From contig CAISDR010000114.1 of assembly GCA_903884125.1 (NCBI GenBank), positions 1 to 13,349 of the forward strand: DNA of 13,349 nucleotides, given 5' to 3'. Source of the DNA: an uncultured bacterium (lineage in GTDB: Bacteria > Pseudomonadota > Alphaproteobacteria > CAISDR01). Below are positions 1 through 8,166 of this stretch, piece after piece; positions within the stretch are counted from its first letter, which is position 1, and each line of letters opens with the position of its first letter. The translations under genes were made by a program, and so were the position numbers. The notes beneath the pieces were generated by a model. That model was not told the DNA's origin and did no database searches. It worked only from the letters and a program-made list of their open reading frames with translations.

Positions 1-84
1 GATACCGGCAAATCCACCTTTTGCCAGGCCGGTCAGAATGACGGCAGGCGTTGCCACAAGGTAAAAGAACGGATCAAGTATCAT
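1..84 (-). CDS. TauE/SafE family permease, N-terminal fragment (cut by window edge)
   Basis: Read on the minus strand from an ATG at 84-82, an open frame runs 28 codons to the window edge. It encodes a hydrophobic N-terminus beginning MILDPFFYLVATPAVILTG and continuing with the glycine-rich LAKGGFAGI. A first membrane segment followed by G-x-x-KGGF-x-G is typical of the sulfite exporter TauE/SafE family. These are inner-membrane permeases linked to export of sulfite, sulfoacetate or other small organic anions. Only about a tenth of a usual 250-residue protein is visible, so the substrate cannot be guessed. The gene diverges from the flavoprotein at 155, leaving a 70-bp shared upstream region. 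No strong Shine-Dalgarno precedes the ATG. The family call rests on this short motif alone. Confidence 0.6.
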   Translation of the reverse strand, partial: MILDPFFYLVATPAVILTGLAKGGFAGI

Positions 85-154
85 GGCGGGAATCACTAGC
101 CGGTGATCTTACGAGTATTGACGCGTCACCCTATAGGTTCGTTCACGGATAACA

Positions 155-1411
155 ATGCCTGTTTCAGAAAATAATTCGCCAGTTGTGACCATTGTTGGTG
201 GTGGTCCAGCGGGTCTTATCGCTGCCTGGGTCATTGCCCGACACGGCGTCAAGGTTGACATTTACGACGGCCAGCCGACCATGGGGCGTAAGTTTCTGAT
301 GGCCGGGCGTGGTGGGCTGAATCTTACGCATAGTGAAACTATCGAAAGGTTCCTTGGCCGCTATGGCGGTGCATCGGATTGGCTTTCACCCATGGTTGAT
401 GCGTTCGGACCAGACCATTTGCGCCAGTTTGTACATGATCTGGGTCAGGAAACTTTTGTTGGAACATCGGGGCGGGTGTTTCCCAGATGTTTCAAAGCAT
501 CGCCGCTATTACGGGTCTGGCTTAAAAGGCTTGTGGACATGGGCGTGACTTTCCATCCGCGTCATCGCTGGATCGGCGGTGATCAGCAAAGCGGGATGAA
601 ATTCGAACATGGCGGTGGCGTGAAAACGGTAACTACTGACAATGTTCTGTTGTGTCTGGGGGGCGGGTCCTGGCCGCGCCTTGGGTCTGATGGTGGCTGG
701 GTCACCCCGCTCAGGCTTGCCGGTGTTCCGATCGCACCACTTGTTGCGTCGAACTGTGCTGTCAATGTCGACTGGACGGAACACATGTGCAGCCGATTTG
801 CAGGCATGCCCCTTAAGCGGATTGGCCTTGGATTGGCCGGTGCGCGGATCAGGAGCGAAGTTGTAATTACATCTGCCGGGCTGGAAGGTACCGGCATATA
901 TGCCCTGTCTTCGGAAATCCGTAACCAGCTTGATAAAGATGGCGTGGCGATACTGGAAATCGATCTGGTTCCGGATCGTTCCATCGACGATCTGGAGCAT
1001 ATATTGGCAGAAGACCGGCGCAAAAAATCTCTGTCTACTTTTCTGACCCGACGATTGAAGCTTTCACCACAGGCAATCGCGCTGGCTCATGAAGGATATT
1101 CAGCCGCGCTTGGTCAGGTAAACGCAAAACAGCTTGCGCACTGTCTGAAATTGATCCCGGTGACAATCACGGGTCTGGCCAATATGGATCGTGCCATTTC
1201 CACTGCGGGCGGGATTATGCGCAACGGCGTAGATGATCAACTGATGCTCCACGCGCTACCGGGTGTTTTTGTCGCCGGTGAAATGCTGGATTATGACGCG
1301 CCTACCGGTGGCTATCTTTTGCAGGCGGCATTTTCAACGGGATGTTGGGCCGCCCATGGGATAATCGCACGCATGCGTGGAGGCTCAAGTCCCCTCAATC
1401 TCGGTGCGTAA
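155..1411 (+). CDS. FAD-dependent flavoprotein, BaiN/HI0933 family (TIGR03862-like)
   Basis: This is a 418-residue protein predicted to be a soluble cytoplasmic flavin enzyme. The N-terminus has the dinucleotide-binding motif GGGPAG at residues 15-20 inside a beta-alpha-beta fold (VTIVGGGPAGLIAAWVIA), with an acidic residue at the end of the second strand (VDIYD). The family signature GRKFLMAGRGGLNLTHS follows at residues 44-60. The C-terminus has the second FAD contact, VFVAGEMLDYDAPTGGYLLQ, around residues 375-395. Length and motif order fit the HI0933/YhiN/BaiN group, and the wording is closest to the TIGR03862 subgroup. Most members have no proven substrate; the BaiN name comes from a proposed bile-acid dehydroxylation step and should not be transferred here. 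The ATG at 155 has only a weak GGA upstream at 147-149. The last 27 bp overlap the end of the convergent ABC-F gene. Confidence 0.88.
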   Translation: MPVSENNSPVVTIVGGGPAGLIAAWVIARHGVKVDIYDGQPTMGRKFLMAGRGGLNLTHSETIERFLGRYGGASDWLSPMVDAFGPDHLRQFVHDLGQETFVGTSGRVFPRCFKASPLLRVWLKRLVDMGVTFHPRHRWIGGDQQSGMKFEHGGGVKTVTTDNVLLCLGGGSWPRLGSDGGWVTPLRLAGVPIAPLVASNCAVNVDWTEHMCSRFAGMPLKRIGLGLAGARIRSEVVITSAGLEGTGIYALSSEIRNQLDKDGVAILEIDLVPDRSIDDLEHILAEDRRKKSLSTFLTRRLKLSPQAIALAHEGYSAALGQVNAKQLAHCLKLIPVTITGLANMDRAISTAGGIMRNGVDDQLMLHALPGVFVAGEMLDYDAPTGGYLLQAAFSTGCWAAHGIIARMRGGSSPLNLGA

Positions 1412-3199
1412 GAGTTCCAGCGCCAGCCATCTTTCTTCGGCAGAAGCAATGGCAGTCTGCGTTTGTACCAGTTCGCTGCTTGCCTGATCAAAACGCGCAC
1501 GATTGCGCGCATAAAGGTCCGGATTTTCAAGTTCAGTCTGCAGCTTTCTGACTTGCGCTTCCAGCTTTGCAATTTCGGCGGGCAAGGTTTCAAGCGCATG
1601 CTTGTCCTTGAAACTCATCTTGGCCCGAGTGGCCGGTTTTTGTGCGGGCTGGACGGTGCGTTCACGTGGACTGGCATTGTCACGCGGCGGCGCCAATGTC
1701 TGGTCAAGTTCGGATCCACGCTGGGTCAACATGTCGGAATAGCCACCGGCATATTCGATCCATTTGCCATTGCCATCCGGAGCGAGCACGGATGTGACGG
1801 CCCGATCCAGAAAGTCGCGGTCGTGGCTGACCAGAATGACCGTGCCAGCATAATTGGCCAGTGTTTCTTCCAGCACATCCAGCGTTTCAAGATCAAGGTC
1901 ATTGGTCGGTTCGTCCAGCACCATCAGATTTGACTGACGCGCAAGGGATCGCGCCAGCATCACCCGGGCGCGCTCGCCGCCGGACAAAACACGCAAGGGT
2001 GATCGTGCCTGTTCGGGTGTGAACAGAAAGTCTTTCATATAACTCATCACATGGCGGGACTGATCACCCACCATCACCAGATCACCATGACCACCGGTCA
2101 GGGCATCGCGCAATGTGGTGTTGGGATCAAGGCTCTGGCGGCCCTGATCCAGATTGGCAATTTCCAGATTCGTGCCCAGCCGGACGCTGCCGGAATCAGG
2201 TTTCAGCAGACCGGTCAGGACTTTCAGCAAGGTGGTCTTGCCCGCCCCGTTGGGTCCGATGACGCCTAACCTGTCACCACGTTTGACAGATAGTGACAGC
2301 TTGTCGACTATTTTTCGCGCGCCATAGGAAAAGCTGATTTCCTTTGCCTCTATCACCAGTGACCCAGATCCTTGCGCCTCACTGGCACCGATAATCGCAT
2401 TTGATGGTGCTTTTTTGGCGTCACGGCTGTCGCGCCTGAGCTGGCGCAGGTTGTCCAGTCGTTTCACATTGCGTTTGCGCCGGGCGGTTACGCCATAACG
2501 CAACCAGTGTTCCTCGCGCGCGATTTCCCGCTCCAGCTTGTGGGCGTCGCGTTCTTCTTCGGCCAGCACGTCATCGCGCCAGGTTTCGAATCTGGCAAAG
2601 CCGAATTCCAGACGGCGGGTGCGCCCGCGATCCAGCCATACGGTCTGCTTTGAAAGTTTTGTCAGGAATCGCCGGTCGTGGCTGATCAGCACGATGGCAG
2701 CACGGCGCGCTGACAGATCGCGCTCCAGCCATTCAATCGTTGGCAGGTCCAGGTGGTTGGTGGGCTCGTCCAACAACAATACATCTGGATCGGGGGCCAG
2801 AACCCGCCCCAGTGCCAGTCGCCGCGCTTCACCCCCGGAAAAACCCTTTGGGTCGGCATCTAGCGGAATACCAAGCCCCTCCAGAATCTGGCGGGCACGA
2901 TAGGGGTCGTCCTGCGGGCCAAGGCCTGCTTCCACATAGCTCAGAGCCGTTTCATATCCATCGAAATCAGGTTCCTGATTCAGATACCGGATGGTGGCTG
3001 ATGGCTGGATGAAGCATTTGCCACGATCGGCTGTGACCAGCCCGGCTGCAATCTTCAAAAGGGTGGATTTGCCTGACCCGTTACGCCCGACCAGACATAC
3101 CTTTTCCCCCATACCAACCGACAGATCAGCACTTTCCAATAGGGCGGGGCCACCGAAACTTAAGGCGATATCCGTCAATTGTACAAGCGGCGGGGCCAC
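1385..3199 (-). CDS. uup: ABC-F family ATPase, Uup-like
   Basis: A 604-residue protein with two ABC ATPase domains and no membrane segment, as in ABC-F proteins that act on the ribosome rather than in transport. Domain 1 has Walker A GRNGSGKST (38-46), signature SGGEARR (121-127) and Walker B LLLDEPTNHLD (141-151). A charged linker at about 212-262 (HWLRYGVTARRKRNVKRLDN) is the P-site tRNA interaction region of this family. Domain 2 has GPNGAGKTT (315-323), LSGGERARV (405-413) and MVLDEPTNDLD (426-436). Residues 530-604 form a predicted coiled coil like the Uup C-terminal domain. Both catalytic glutamates (145 and 430) are present, so it should hydrolyse ATP. Uup-type proteins are linked to ribosome rescue and assembly; the exact role here is inferred. 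The start is GTG at 3199-3197, with GGA six bases upstream. Its end overlaps the flavoprotein gene tail to tail. Confidence 0.9.
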   Translation of the reverse strand: MAPPLVQLTDIALSFGGPALLESADLSVGMGEKVCLVGRNGSGKSTLLKIAAGLVTADRGKCFIQPSATIRYLNQEPDFDGYETALSYVEAGLGPQDDPYRARQILEGLGIPLDADPKGFSGGEARRLALGRVLAPDPDVLLLDEPTNHLDLPTIEWLERDLSARRAAIVLISHDRRFLTKLSKQTVWLDRGRTRRLEFGFARFETWRDDVLAEEERDAHKLEREIAREEHWLRYGVTARRKRNVKRLDNLRQLRRDSRDAKKAPSNAIIGASEAQGSGSLVIEAKEISFSYGARKIVDKLSLSVKRGDRLGVIGPNGAGKTTLLKVLTGLLKPDSGSVRLGTNLEIANLDQGRQSLDPNTTLRDALTGGHGDLVMVGDQSRHVMSYMKDFLFTPEQARSPLRVLSGGERARVMLARSLARQSNLMVLDEPTNDLDLETLDVLEETLANYAGTVILVSHDRDFLDRAVTSVLAPDGNGKWIEYAGGYSDMLTQRGSELDQTLAPPRDNASPRERTVQPAQKPATRAKMSFKDKHALETLPAEIAKLEAQVRKLQTELENPDLYARNRARFDQASSELVQTQTAIASAEERWLALELLRTEIEGT

Positions 3200-3330
3200 G
3201 TTTGATCCGTTCGTGATTTTGTAAAAAAATGGCTATAGGGGGGGTTGTGGACCAAAACGGATGGAGATGTCCAGCAGGACTATTCGTGATAGCAGGTTGA
3301 CGCAGCGTTCATTTAGCGCAGACTGGGACA

Positions 3331-3378
3331 GGCAGTAGTAAGACTGCCGGGCAAAGACCCATACAGGGCAAAGACCCA
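3331..3378 (+). promoter_or_regulatory. Leader with small hairpin and 13-bp tandem direct repeat upstream of the MFS gene
   Basis: An inverted repeat GGCAGT (3331-3336) and ACTGCC (3343-3348) can form a 6-bp stem with a 6-base loop. Immediately after it, GGGCAAAGACCCA occurs twice, at 3349-3361 and 3366-3378, offset by 17 bp. The repeat unit is itself a near-palindrome (GGG...CCC). The block ends just before the translation start of the transporter gene, so it lies in its probable 5' leader. There is no T-tract, so a rho-independent terminator is unlikely. A regulator site or an RNA structure affecting translation are possible readings; neither is proven. Confidence 0.35.
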
Positions 3379-3388
3379 CAGGGATGAA

Positions 3389-3395
3389 CAGGGAA
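3389..3395 (+). promoter_or_regulatory. Ribosome binding site favouring the 3405 start of the MFS gene
   Basis: CAGGGAA lies 9 bases before the ATG at 3405. The alternative in-frame ATG at 3384 has GGG directly against it and no purine-rich site at normal distance. This favours 3405 as the true start, which removes seven residues. Confidence 0.4.
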
Positions 3396-3404
3396 CTATC
3401 TAAA

Positions 3405-4847
3405 ATGAGTGCAATTCTGCCAGCGGATGGGGAATCAGATTCAAATCCTGCAGCATCGAAGCCGATGACTGAACCGGCGAGCGCTATGATCCAGACCTAT
3501 TCCCCGGCCTATTTGCGCTGGGTCCTGTTCATGTTGCTGGTGGTCTACATTTTCAATTTTGTCGACCGTTCAATTCTGACAGTCCTCAGCCAGCTGATAA
3601 AAGTCGAGTTCCATATTTCGGATTTCTATCTGGGGCTGTTGGGCGGACCATTCTTTGCTGTGCTTTATACCGTGTGCGGCATCCCGATTGCGCGGATGGC
3701 AGAACGCCGCGATCGGGTGACGATCATCGCCATCGCCGTAGCAACCTGGTCGGCGATGACTGCTTTATGCGGGGTTGCCGCTTCATACGCCCAATTGGCG
3801 CTTTTTCGGGTTGGTGTGGGTATTGGCGAAGCAGGCTGCTCGCCGCCAGCTCAATCGCTGATTTCGGATTATTTCCCACCAGAGAAACGTTCGACCGCAC
3901 TGTCAATCTATTCTCTGGGCATTCCCCTCGGTGGGTTGATCGGCACGGTTGCGGGTGGCTGGCTGGCACAGGATCTGGGCTGGCGACTGGCATTTGTCGT
4001 GGTTGGACTGCCGGGGCTGTTCCTGGCCGTGCTGGCCCGGTTGACGATCAAAGACCCGCCACGTGGTCATTCCGAACGATCCGGTGCACTGGGTGCAGGC
4101 AGCCATGTTCCGCCGTTACGGGCCGTCATGGGACTATTGTGGTCTAAATGGGCCTTTATCAATGTCTGTATTGCAGGCACGCTGACCAGCTTTGTCGGGT
4201 ATGGAAATACCGCCTTTTCTCTTACCTATTTCCTGCGTGAATTTCACCTAGACCTCAGAACCACGTCAATGGCGCTGGGCCTTGTGGTGGGCACATCAGC
4301 GGCAATCGGAACTCTGGCAGGTGGTCTGGTATCTGACCGATTGGGCCGTCTGGACAAGCGCTGGTATGCTTGGACCCCAGGCATCGGCCTGTGTGTTGCC
4401 GCACCCGTGACCATTATGGCTTACCTGCAAAGCCAATGGTGGATGGCGGTAGCGATTTTGATCGTACCCGGTATTTTTCATTACACCTATCTTGGCCCCT
4501 GTTTCAGCCTTACCCACAATATGGTGCCGCCACGTATGCGGGCGTCGGCCACTGCTATCCTGCTGTTTGCTATGAACCTTGTGGGCTATGCGTTTGGACC
4601 GCCTTTCGTTGGATTGCTCAGCGATATTTTTGCTTCAAGTTCGTTTGCGATGGGTGATTTTGCTGCCATGTGCCCGGGCGGGGTCGCACCTGCTGACGCA
4701 TTGTTGGAGGTAAAGGCGGCTTGCCTTCAGGCGACGGCCGATGGTGCGCGTTCAGCCATAATTACCGACACGTTGATTTTCTTTTGGGCGGCCGTACATT
4801 TCTTTCTGGCAGCTCGCACATTACGAAAAGACCTGTACCAGCCTTGA
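3405..4847 (+). CDS. MFS transporter, Spinster-like
   Basis: A 480-residue inner-membrane permease of the major facilitator superfamily, with about 12 predicted membrane segments. The cytoplasmic N-terminal tail of about 35 residues is followed by TM1, which contains the Spinster hallmark NFVDRSILTVL (about residues 51-61). The TM2-TM3 loop carries the MFS motif region PIARMAERRDR (about 94-104). TM4-TM5 contains RVGVGIGEAGCSPPAQSLI and a glycine-rich segment. A second loop motif (GGLVSDRLGR) marks the start of the C-terminal half. Members of this group move lipophilic or organic-acid substrates by ion-coupled transport, and bacterial ones often sit near aromatic or steroid degradation genes; no substrate can be read from the sequence. 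An in-frame ATG at 3384 would add seven residues, but the better ribosome-binding site serves 3405. The gene is followed after 133 bp by the hybrid kinase on the same strand. Confidence 0.87.
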   Translation: MSAILPADGESDSNPAASKPMTEPASAMIQTYSPAYLRWVLFMLLVVYIFNFVDRSILTVLSQLIKVEFHISDFYLGLLGGPFFAVLYTVCGIPIARMAERRDRVTIIAIAVATWSAMTALCGVAASYAQLALFRVGVGIGEAGCSPPAQSLISDYFPPEKRSTALSIYSLGIPLGGLIGTVAGGWLAQDLGWRLAFVVVGLPGLFLAVLARLTIKDPPRGHSERSGALGAGSHVPPLRAVMGLLWSKWAFINVCIAGTLTSFVGYGNTAFSLTYFLREFHLDLRTTSMALGLVVGTSAAIGTLAGGLVSDRLGRLDKRWYAWTPGIGLCVAAPVTIMAYLQSQWWMAVAILIVPGIFHYTYLGPCFSLTHNMVPPRMRASATAILLFAMNLVGYAFGPPFVGLLSDIFASSSFAMGDFAAMCPGGVAPADALLEVKAACLQATADGARSAIITDTLIFFWAAVHFFLAARTLRKDLYQP

Positions 4848-4980
4848 GCGCTGGCTGTCCTCTTGTCCTTAAGTTCAATTTTATCTAACCTGACGTCCGT
4901 ATCTCTAACGTATTGCGTCCCAATAGCGGCTTTTTGTTTTTGTAGCGGCGGGCCTAAATAGCTTGCCAGGCGATGCGTGA

Positions 4981-7506
4981 ATGAGATACTTGAAACTGTC
5001 GCATTTAACTCTCTTATCATTACCGGTTGCGCGAATTTTTGCGCTGCTGTGCACGCTTGTCTGTTCGTCAAATGCCCTGGCGCAGATCCTGGTCAATGAT
5101 GGTGTTGCTGATCTGAGAAGCTGGACCCCGAAGTCTGGATCAATTCTGGAGCTGCGCGGAACCTGGGAGTTCGTGCCAGGTGCATTAGTCAATTCGCCGA
5201 TGGGAACCCCGGTCGCCAATTCCAAACTGGCGCCGTTATTCACGCAGGTTCCGCGCGGGTGGAACAATATAATTTTTGGCGGCAAAAATTTCGGCAGCTT
5301 TGGAGCTGCGACCTATCGGGTAAAGCTGCTATTGCCGCCACGTTCTGCGGATGCACCGCCGCTGGCGCTGGATATTCGCGAAGTCTACACAGCCGGGCGT
5401 GTCTTTATGAACGGGAGGCTTGCGCTTGCCAGTGGCCAGCCAGCGCTGGATGCCGCCAGCGAAAGGCCAAAGGCTTCGCGCATGATCGTGGCTCTGCCGC
5501 CCGTAGATGAAGTTGAGATTGCTGTTCAGGTTTCAAATTTTTTGCATTACGAAGGCGGCATGTCCTATATGCCGTGCCTTGGACTTCTGGGGGACCTAGT
5601 TGATAATGATCAGGATGAGCTGTGGGTCAATCTTTCAGTCATTGGCGCACTGGCTGGGTTAAGTCTGTTTTTCCTTGTCGCCTATGCTGCCGGACGTCGT
5701 GATATTGGTGGGTTACTTTTTGGTCTTACAAACGTGCTGGCAATTGTGCGCATCGTCGCGGCCCGCCGATTGATCTATGCGGTGTTTCCTGATTTCCCGC
5801 ACGCAACGCTGATTGCAATAGAATATGTTGACCTTTTCCTGCTCATTGCATCCGGCTTGTTCCTCTGGCAGTGGTTGTTTCCAAAGGAGTCATTCAGGCA
5901 AGTTGTATATTTCACTTGCGGCCTGTCGGGATTGGCGATTCTGGCAGCTATACTGCTTCCGGTTTACTGGCTGACCTATATCCGCGATCCGCTTTCAATT
6001 TATGTAGCAATCGTGACCTTATATGGATTTTCCATATCAACACGCGCCTGGCTCAACAACCGGCTGGGCAGTACGCCCATGATGGTATCCTCGTTGGTGG
6101 CGCTTGTATTATTTATGCACGATATTCTCGCCAATATGAAAATCATCGTTGGCTCAGACGTGGGTGCGTTTGCATTCGTTGCTTTTGCATTGGGGAATGC
6201 CACCGTACTTGGGCTCAGAGCCGAACATGCCTTGTCGCGCGAGGAGGGGATGGCCCGCGCCATGGCAAGTTTGAATCAGTCACTGGAAATTCAGGTAGCC
6301 GAACGCACCCGGCATCTGGAGCGCGAAATCGAACGGCGTACCGAGGCCGAACAGGAATCTGAACGTGCCTCGGCGGCAAAGTCTGAATTCCTCGCAACGA
6401 TGAGCCATGAGATCAGGACGCCACTGAACGGTGTTATCGGTATCGCTCAGTTGTTGCAGGATGACGTCCAGGACCCAGAACTGAAGTCGCGGGTAAGCGC
6501 GCTTGTAAATACAGGCGAGCTGTTACAGTCCATCGTTTCCGATATTCTGGATTTTTCGAAAATCGAGGCAGGCCAATTCGAGATCAATCCGCGACCGGCA
6601 TCAATTGCCAGCGCAGTAAGGGATGTTGGATCACTATTCAAGTCACAGGCGTTTGCCAAAGGCTTGTCATTTTCTGTTTTACTCGATCCTGGTTTGCCAG
6701 AATACGCTATGATTGATGGAAACCGGTTGCGCCAGATATTGGCCAATATCGTTGGAAACGCTATCAAGTTCACCAATACAGGACAAGTCAGTGTTCGGGC
6801 AGGTGGGGAAAATGGCAGGCTAAGGATCGAGGTAATCGATACCGGTGTTGGTATCGCCCAGGAAATACTCTCCGATCTTTTTAAACCGTTCATGCAGGTT
6901 CGTACCTCGCTTGCAGATGGGCAGCGCGGGACAGGCCTTGGCTTATCCATTGCATCACGTCTGGTGCAGCTTATGGGTGGTTCGATAAAAGTCGACAGCA
7001 CGCTGGGGAACGGGTCGTCATTTCTTGTCGATCTGCCACTTGTTCCAGCAGAGGAAGCGCAATCTTCGCCATCGCAATTGCCTCAGCATCCCGCTGTCAG
7101 GAGGATGAAAGTTCTGGTTGCAGATGACGGCGAAGTAAATCGGATTGTTCTGGGCGAGTTCATTCGCCGCGAAGGTCATGACGTGCATATGGCAAGCAAC
7201 GGCATACAGGCGTTTGAGAATGCCGAGCGGGAACTTTTTGATCTTGTATTCATGGATATCGCCATGCCGGAAATGGATGGCTTCGAATCTGCACGGGCAA
7301 TCCGTCGACTGCCGCCCCCAAATGGTCAAGTCATCATTATAGCCGCAACCGCAACGACCCAGGAAACCTTTCGCCAGCAATGTCTGTCAGCGGGAATGAA
7401 CGGGTTTATTCCAAAGCCGATTCGGCGCCACGATTTGATGCAGATTCTTGAAAATGTGGCAGCAGGAACGCAACCCGATAGTGGGCTGGCACCCCCGCAG
7501 GGCTGA
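4981..7506 (+). CDS. Hybrid sensor histidine kinase with 7TMR-DISM-like sensor and C-terminal receiver
   Basis: An 841-residue membrane signalling protein. A signal peptide ends near ALA-Q (residue 34). Residues about 40-210 form a periplasmic beta-rich domain (ELRGTWEFVPG, VYTAGRVFMNG) resembling the carbohydrate-binding-like DISM extracellular module. Seven hydrophobic segments follow at about 215-413, matching 7TMR-DISM. A charged coiled coil (415-470) leads to the HisKA domain with SHEIRTPLNG, phosphoacceptor His476. The ATPase domain shows the N box (NIVGNAIKF, 589-597), the D box DTGVGI (620-625) and GTGLGLS (650-656). After a Q/P-rich linker the receiver begins near residue 709, with acidic Asp715-716, phosphoacceptor Asp759 in FMDIAMPEMDG, Thr790 and Lys812. 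All key residues are present, so an active hybrid kinase is expected. No HPt domain or output regulator is encoded nearby. The start ATG has AGG 10 bases upstream. The sensed ligand is unknown. Confidence 0.9.
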   Translation: MRYLKLSHLTLLSLPVARIFALLCTLVCSSNALAQILVNDGVADLRSWTPKSGSILELRGTWEFVPGALVNSPMGTPVANSKLAPLFTQVPRGWNNIIFGGKNFGSFGAATYRVKLLLPPRSADAPPLALDIREVYTAGRVFMNGRLALASGQPALDAASERPKASRMIVALPPVDEVEIAVQVSNFLHYEGGMSYMPCLGLLGDLVDNDQDELWVNLSVIGALAGLSLFFLVAYAAGRRDIGGLLFGLTNVLAIVRIVAARRLIYAVFPDFPHATLIAIEYVDLFLLIASGLFLWQWLFPKESFRQVVYFTCGLSGLAILAAILLPVYWLTYIRDPLSIYVAIVTLYGFSISTRAWLNNRLGSTPMMVSSLVALVLFMHDILANMKIIVGSDVGAFAFVAFALGNATVLGLRAEHALSREEGMARAMASLNQSLEIQVAERTRHLEREIERRTEAEQESERASAAKSEFLATMSHEIRTPLNGVIGIAQLLQDDVQDPELKSRVSALVNTGELLQSIVSDILDFSKIEAGQFEINPRPASIASAVRDVGSLFKSQAFAKGLSFSVLLDPGLPEYAMIDGNRLRQILANIVGNAIKFTNTGQVSVRAGGENGRLRIEVIDTGVGIAQEILSDLFKPFMQVRTSLADGQRGTGLGLSIASRLVQLMGGSIKVDSTLGNGSSFLVDLPLVPAEEAQSSPSQLPQHPAVRRMKVLVADDGEVNRIVLGEFIRREGHDVHMASNGIQAFENAERELFDLVFMDIAMPEMDGFESARAIRRLPPPNGQVIIIAATATTQETFRQQCLSAGMNGFIPKPIRRHDLMQILENVAAGTQPDSGLAPPQG

Positions 7507-7524
7507 GGGCGTTGCGCTTGGCGA

Positions 7525-7809
7525 TCAGATTTCGTTCAGGCGTTCGATCTCTGGTGGGGCTGCCATGAACGCCCCCATCTTTTTTCCTAATTCCTTGAAA
7601 TGCGTACTGGCACGATGGGCGACGATAGCTGCTTCGTCATCATAGCGTTCAATAAAGAAATAGGTCTGGGGCGCGGCAGCTTTGCAACAGATATAAAGTT
7701 TGCAGCCTGGCTCGTTTGCGTTGACTTTTGCGGCCAATTCCGCAGCGACGAGTTCAAAACTGGATTCTTCGCCAGCTTTTACGGTGATCTTCGCGATGAT
7801 AGCCAACAT
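7525..7809 (-). CDS. ABM-domain protein, putative quinol monooxygenase
   Basis: A 94-residue protein with the dimeric ferredoxin-like ABM fold. It opens with the strand MLAIIAKITVKAGEE, then a helix, then EPGCKLY (34-39), FIERYDDEAAIVAH (52-65) and THFKEL (69-74). These are the standard ABM (PF03992) landmarks, and length matches the family's usual 90-110. Members include YgiN-type quinol monooxygenases and many small proteins of unknown substrate that use no metal or cofactor. An odd point is the Cys41-Cys42 pair just after Cys36, where charged or polar residues are usual. The ATG at 7809-7807 has GAGGA seven bases upstream (7821-7817), so the start is well supported. The gene stands alone, converging on the hybrid kinase with an 18-bp gap in which I see no terminator hairpin. 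Confidence 0.82.
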   Translation of the reverse strand: MLAIIAKITVKAGEESSFELVAAELAAKVNANEPGCKLYICCKAAAPQTYFFIERYDDEAAIVAHRASTHFKELGKKMGAFMAAPPEIERLNEI

Positions 7810-7854
7810 GTGTGTTTCCTCTGCGTCATGATTATTTATTCTGATTTATCACAA

Positions 7855-7884
7855 GTTATAGGGTCAATTGCACACTGACGGCAA
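7855..7884 (-). promoter_or_regulatory. Possible sigma70-type promoter for the ABM gene
   Basis: On the minus strand, TTGCCG (7884-7879) and TATAAC (7860-7855) are separated by 18 bases. They sit about 45 bases upstream of the well-supported start at 7809. The -10 is close to consensus, the -35 matches 4 of 6. It was found by eye only. Confidence 0.35.
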
Positions 7885-8166
7885 TCGCGAAACGACTTGT
7901 ATCGGCAAAGTATTTCCAAAAAAGTGACGTTTTGTCGCCAGACTGTCGCGACGGGTCGGCCGGGTTGTTGCGTTTGATGCTTATTGCACCATTCCAGCTG
8001 CGTATGGACCGACCTTTGCCAAGCCATGGCTCAGATCGTACCATTTAAAACGGTAACCTTGACGGGACTCGAATAAATTGTTTCGATGGGCCAGTTCGGG
8101 GATCGGGGGATTTGGCCGAATTTGGTTGGTCCAGACGCAGGTAGACATTTTATTGCCTGCTCTGAA

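Noticed and set aside
509..1023. Two overlapping minus-strand open frames (509-1000 and 583-1023) within the flavoprotein gene
   Set aside because: Low-complexity R/P/S-rich products with no recognisable domain; the plus-strand flavoprotein has clear motifs on both sides of the region.
2538..2903. Plus-strand open frame of 121 codons opposite the ABC-F gene
   Set aside because: It is an R/S-rich shadow of the ABC-F frame, whose two full sets of Walker and signature motifs show which strand is coding.
3331..3348. Stem-loop as a rho-independent terminator
   Set aside because: The stem is only 6 bp and no run of T follows on either strand.
6447..7001. Minus-strand open frame of 184 codons opposite the kinase domain
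   Set aside because: It is antisense to the intact HisKA/ATPase motifs and has no recognisable features.
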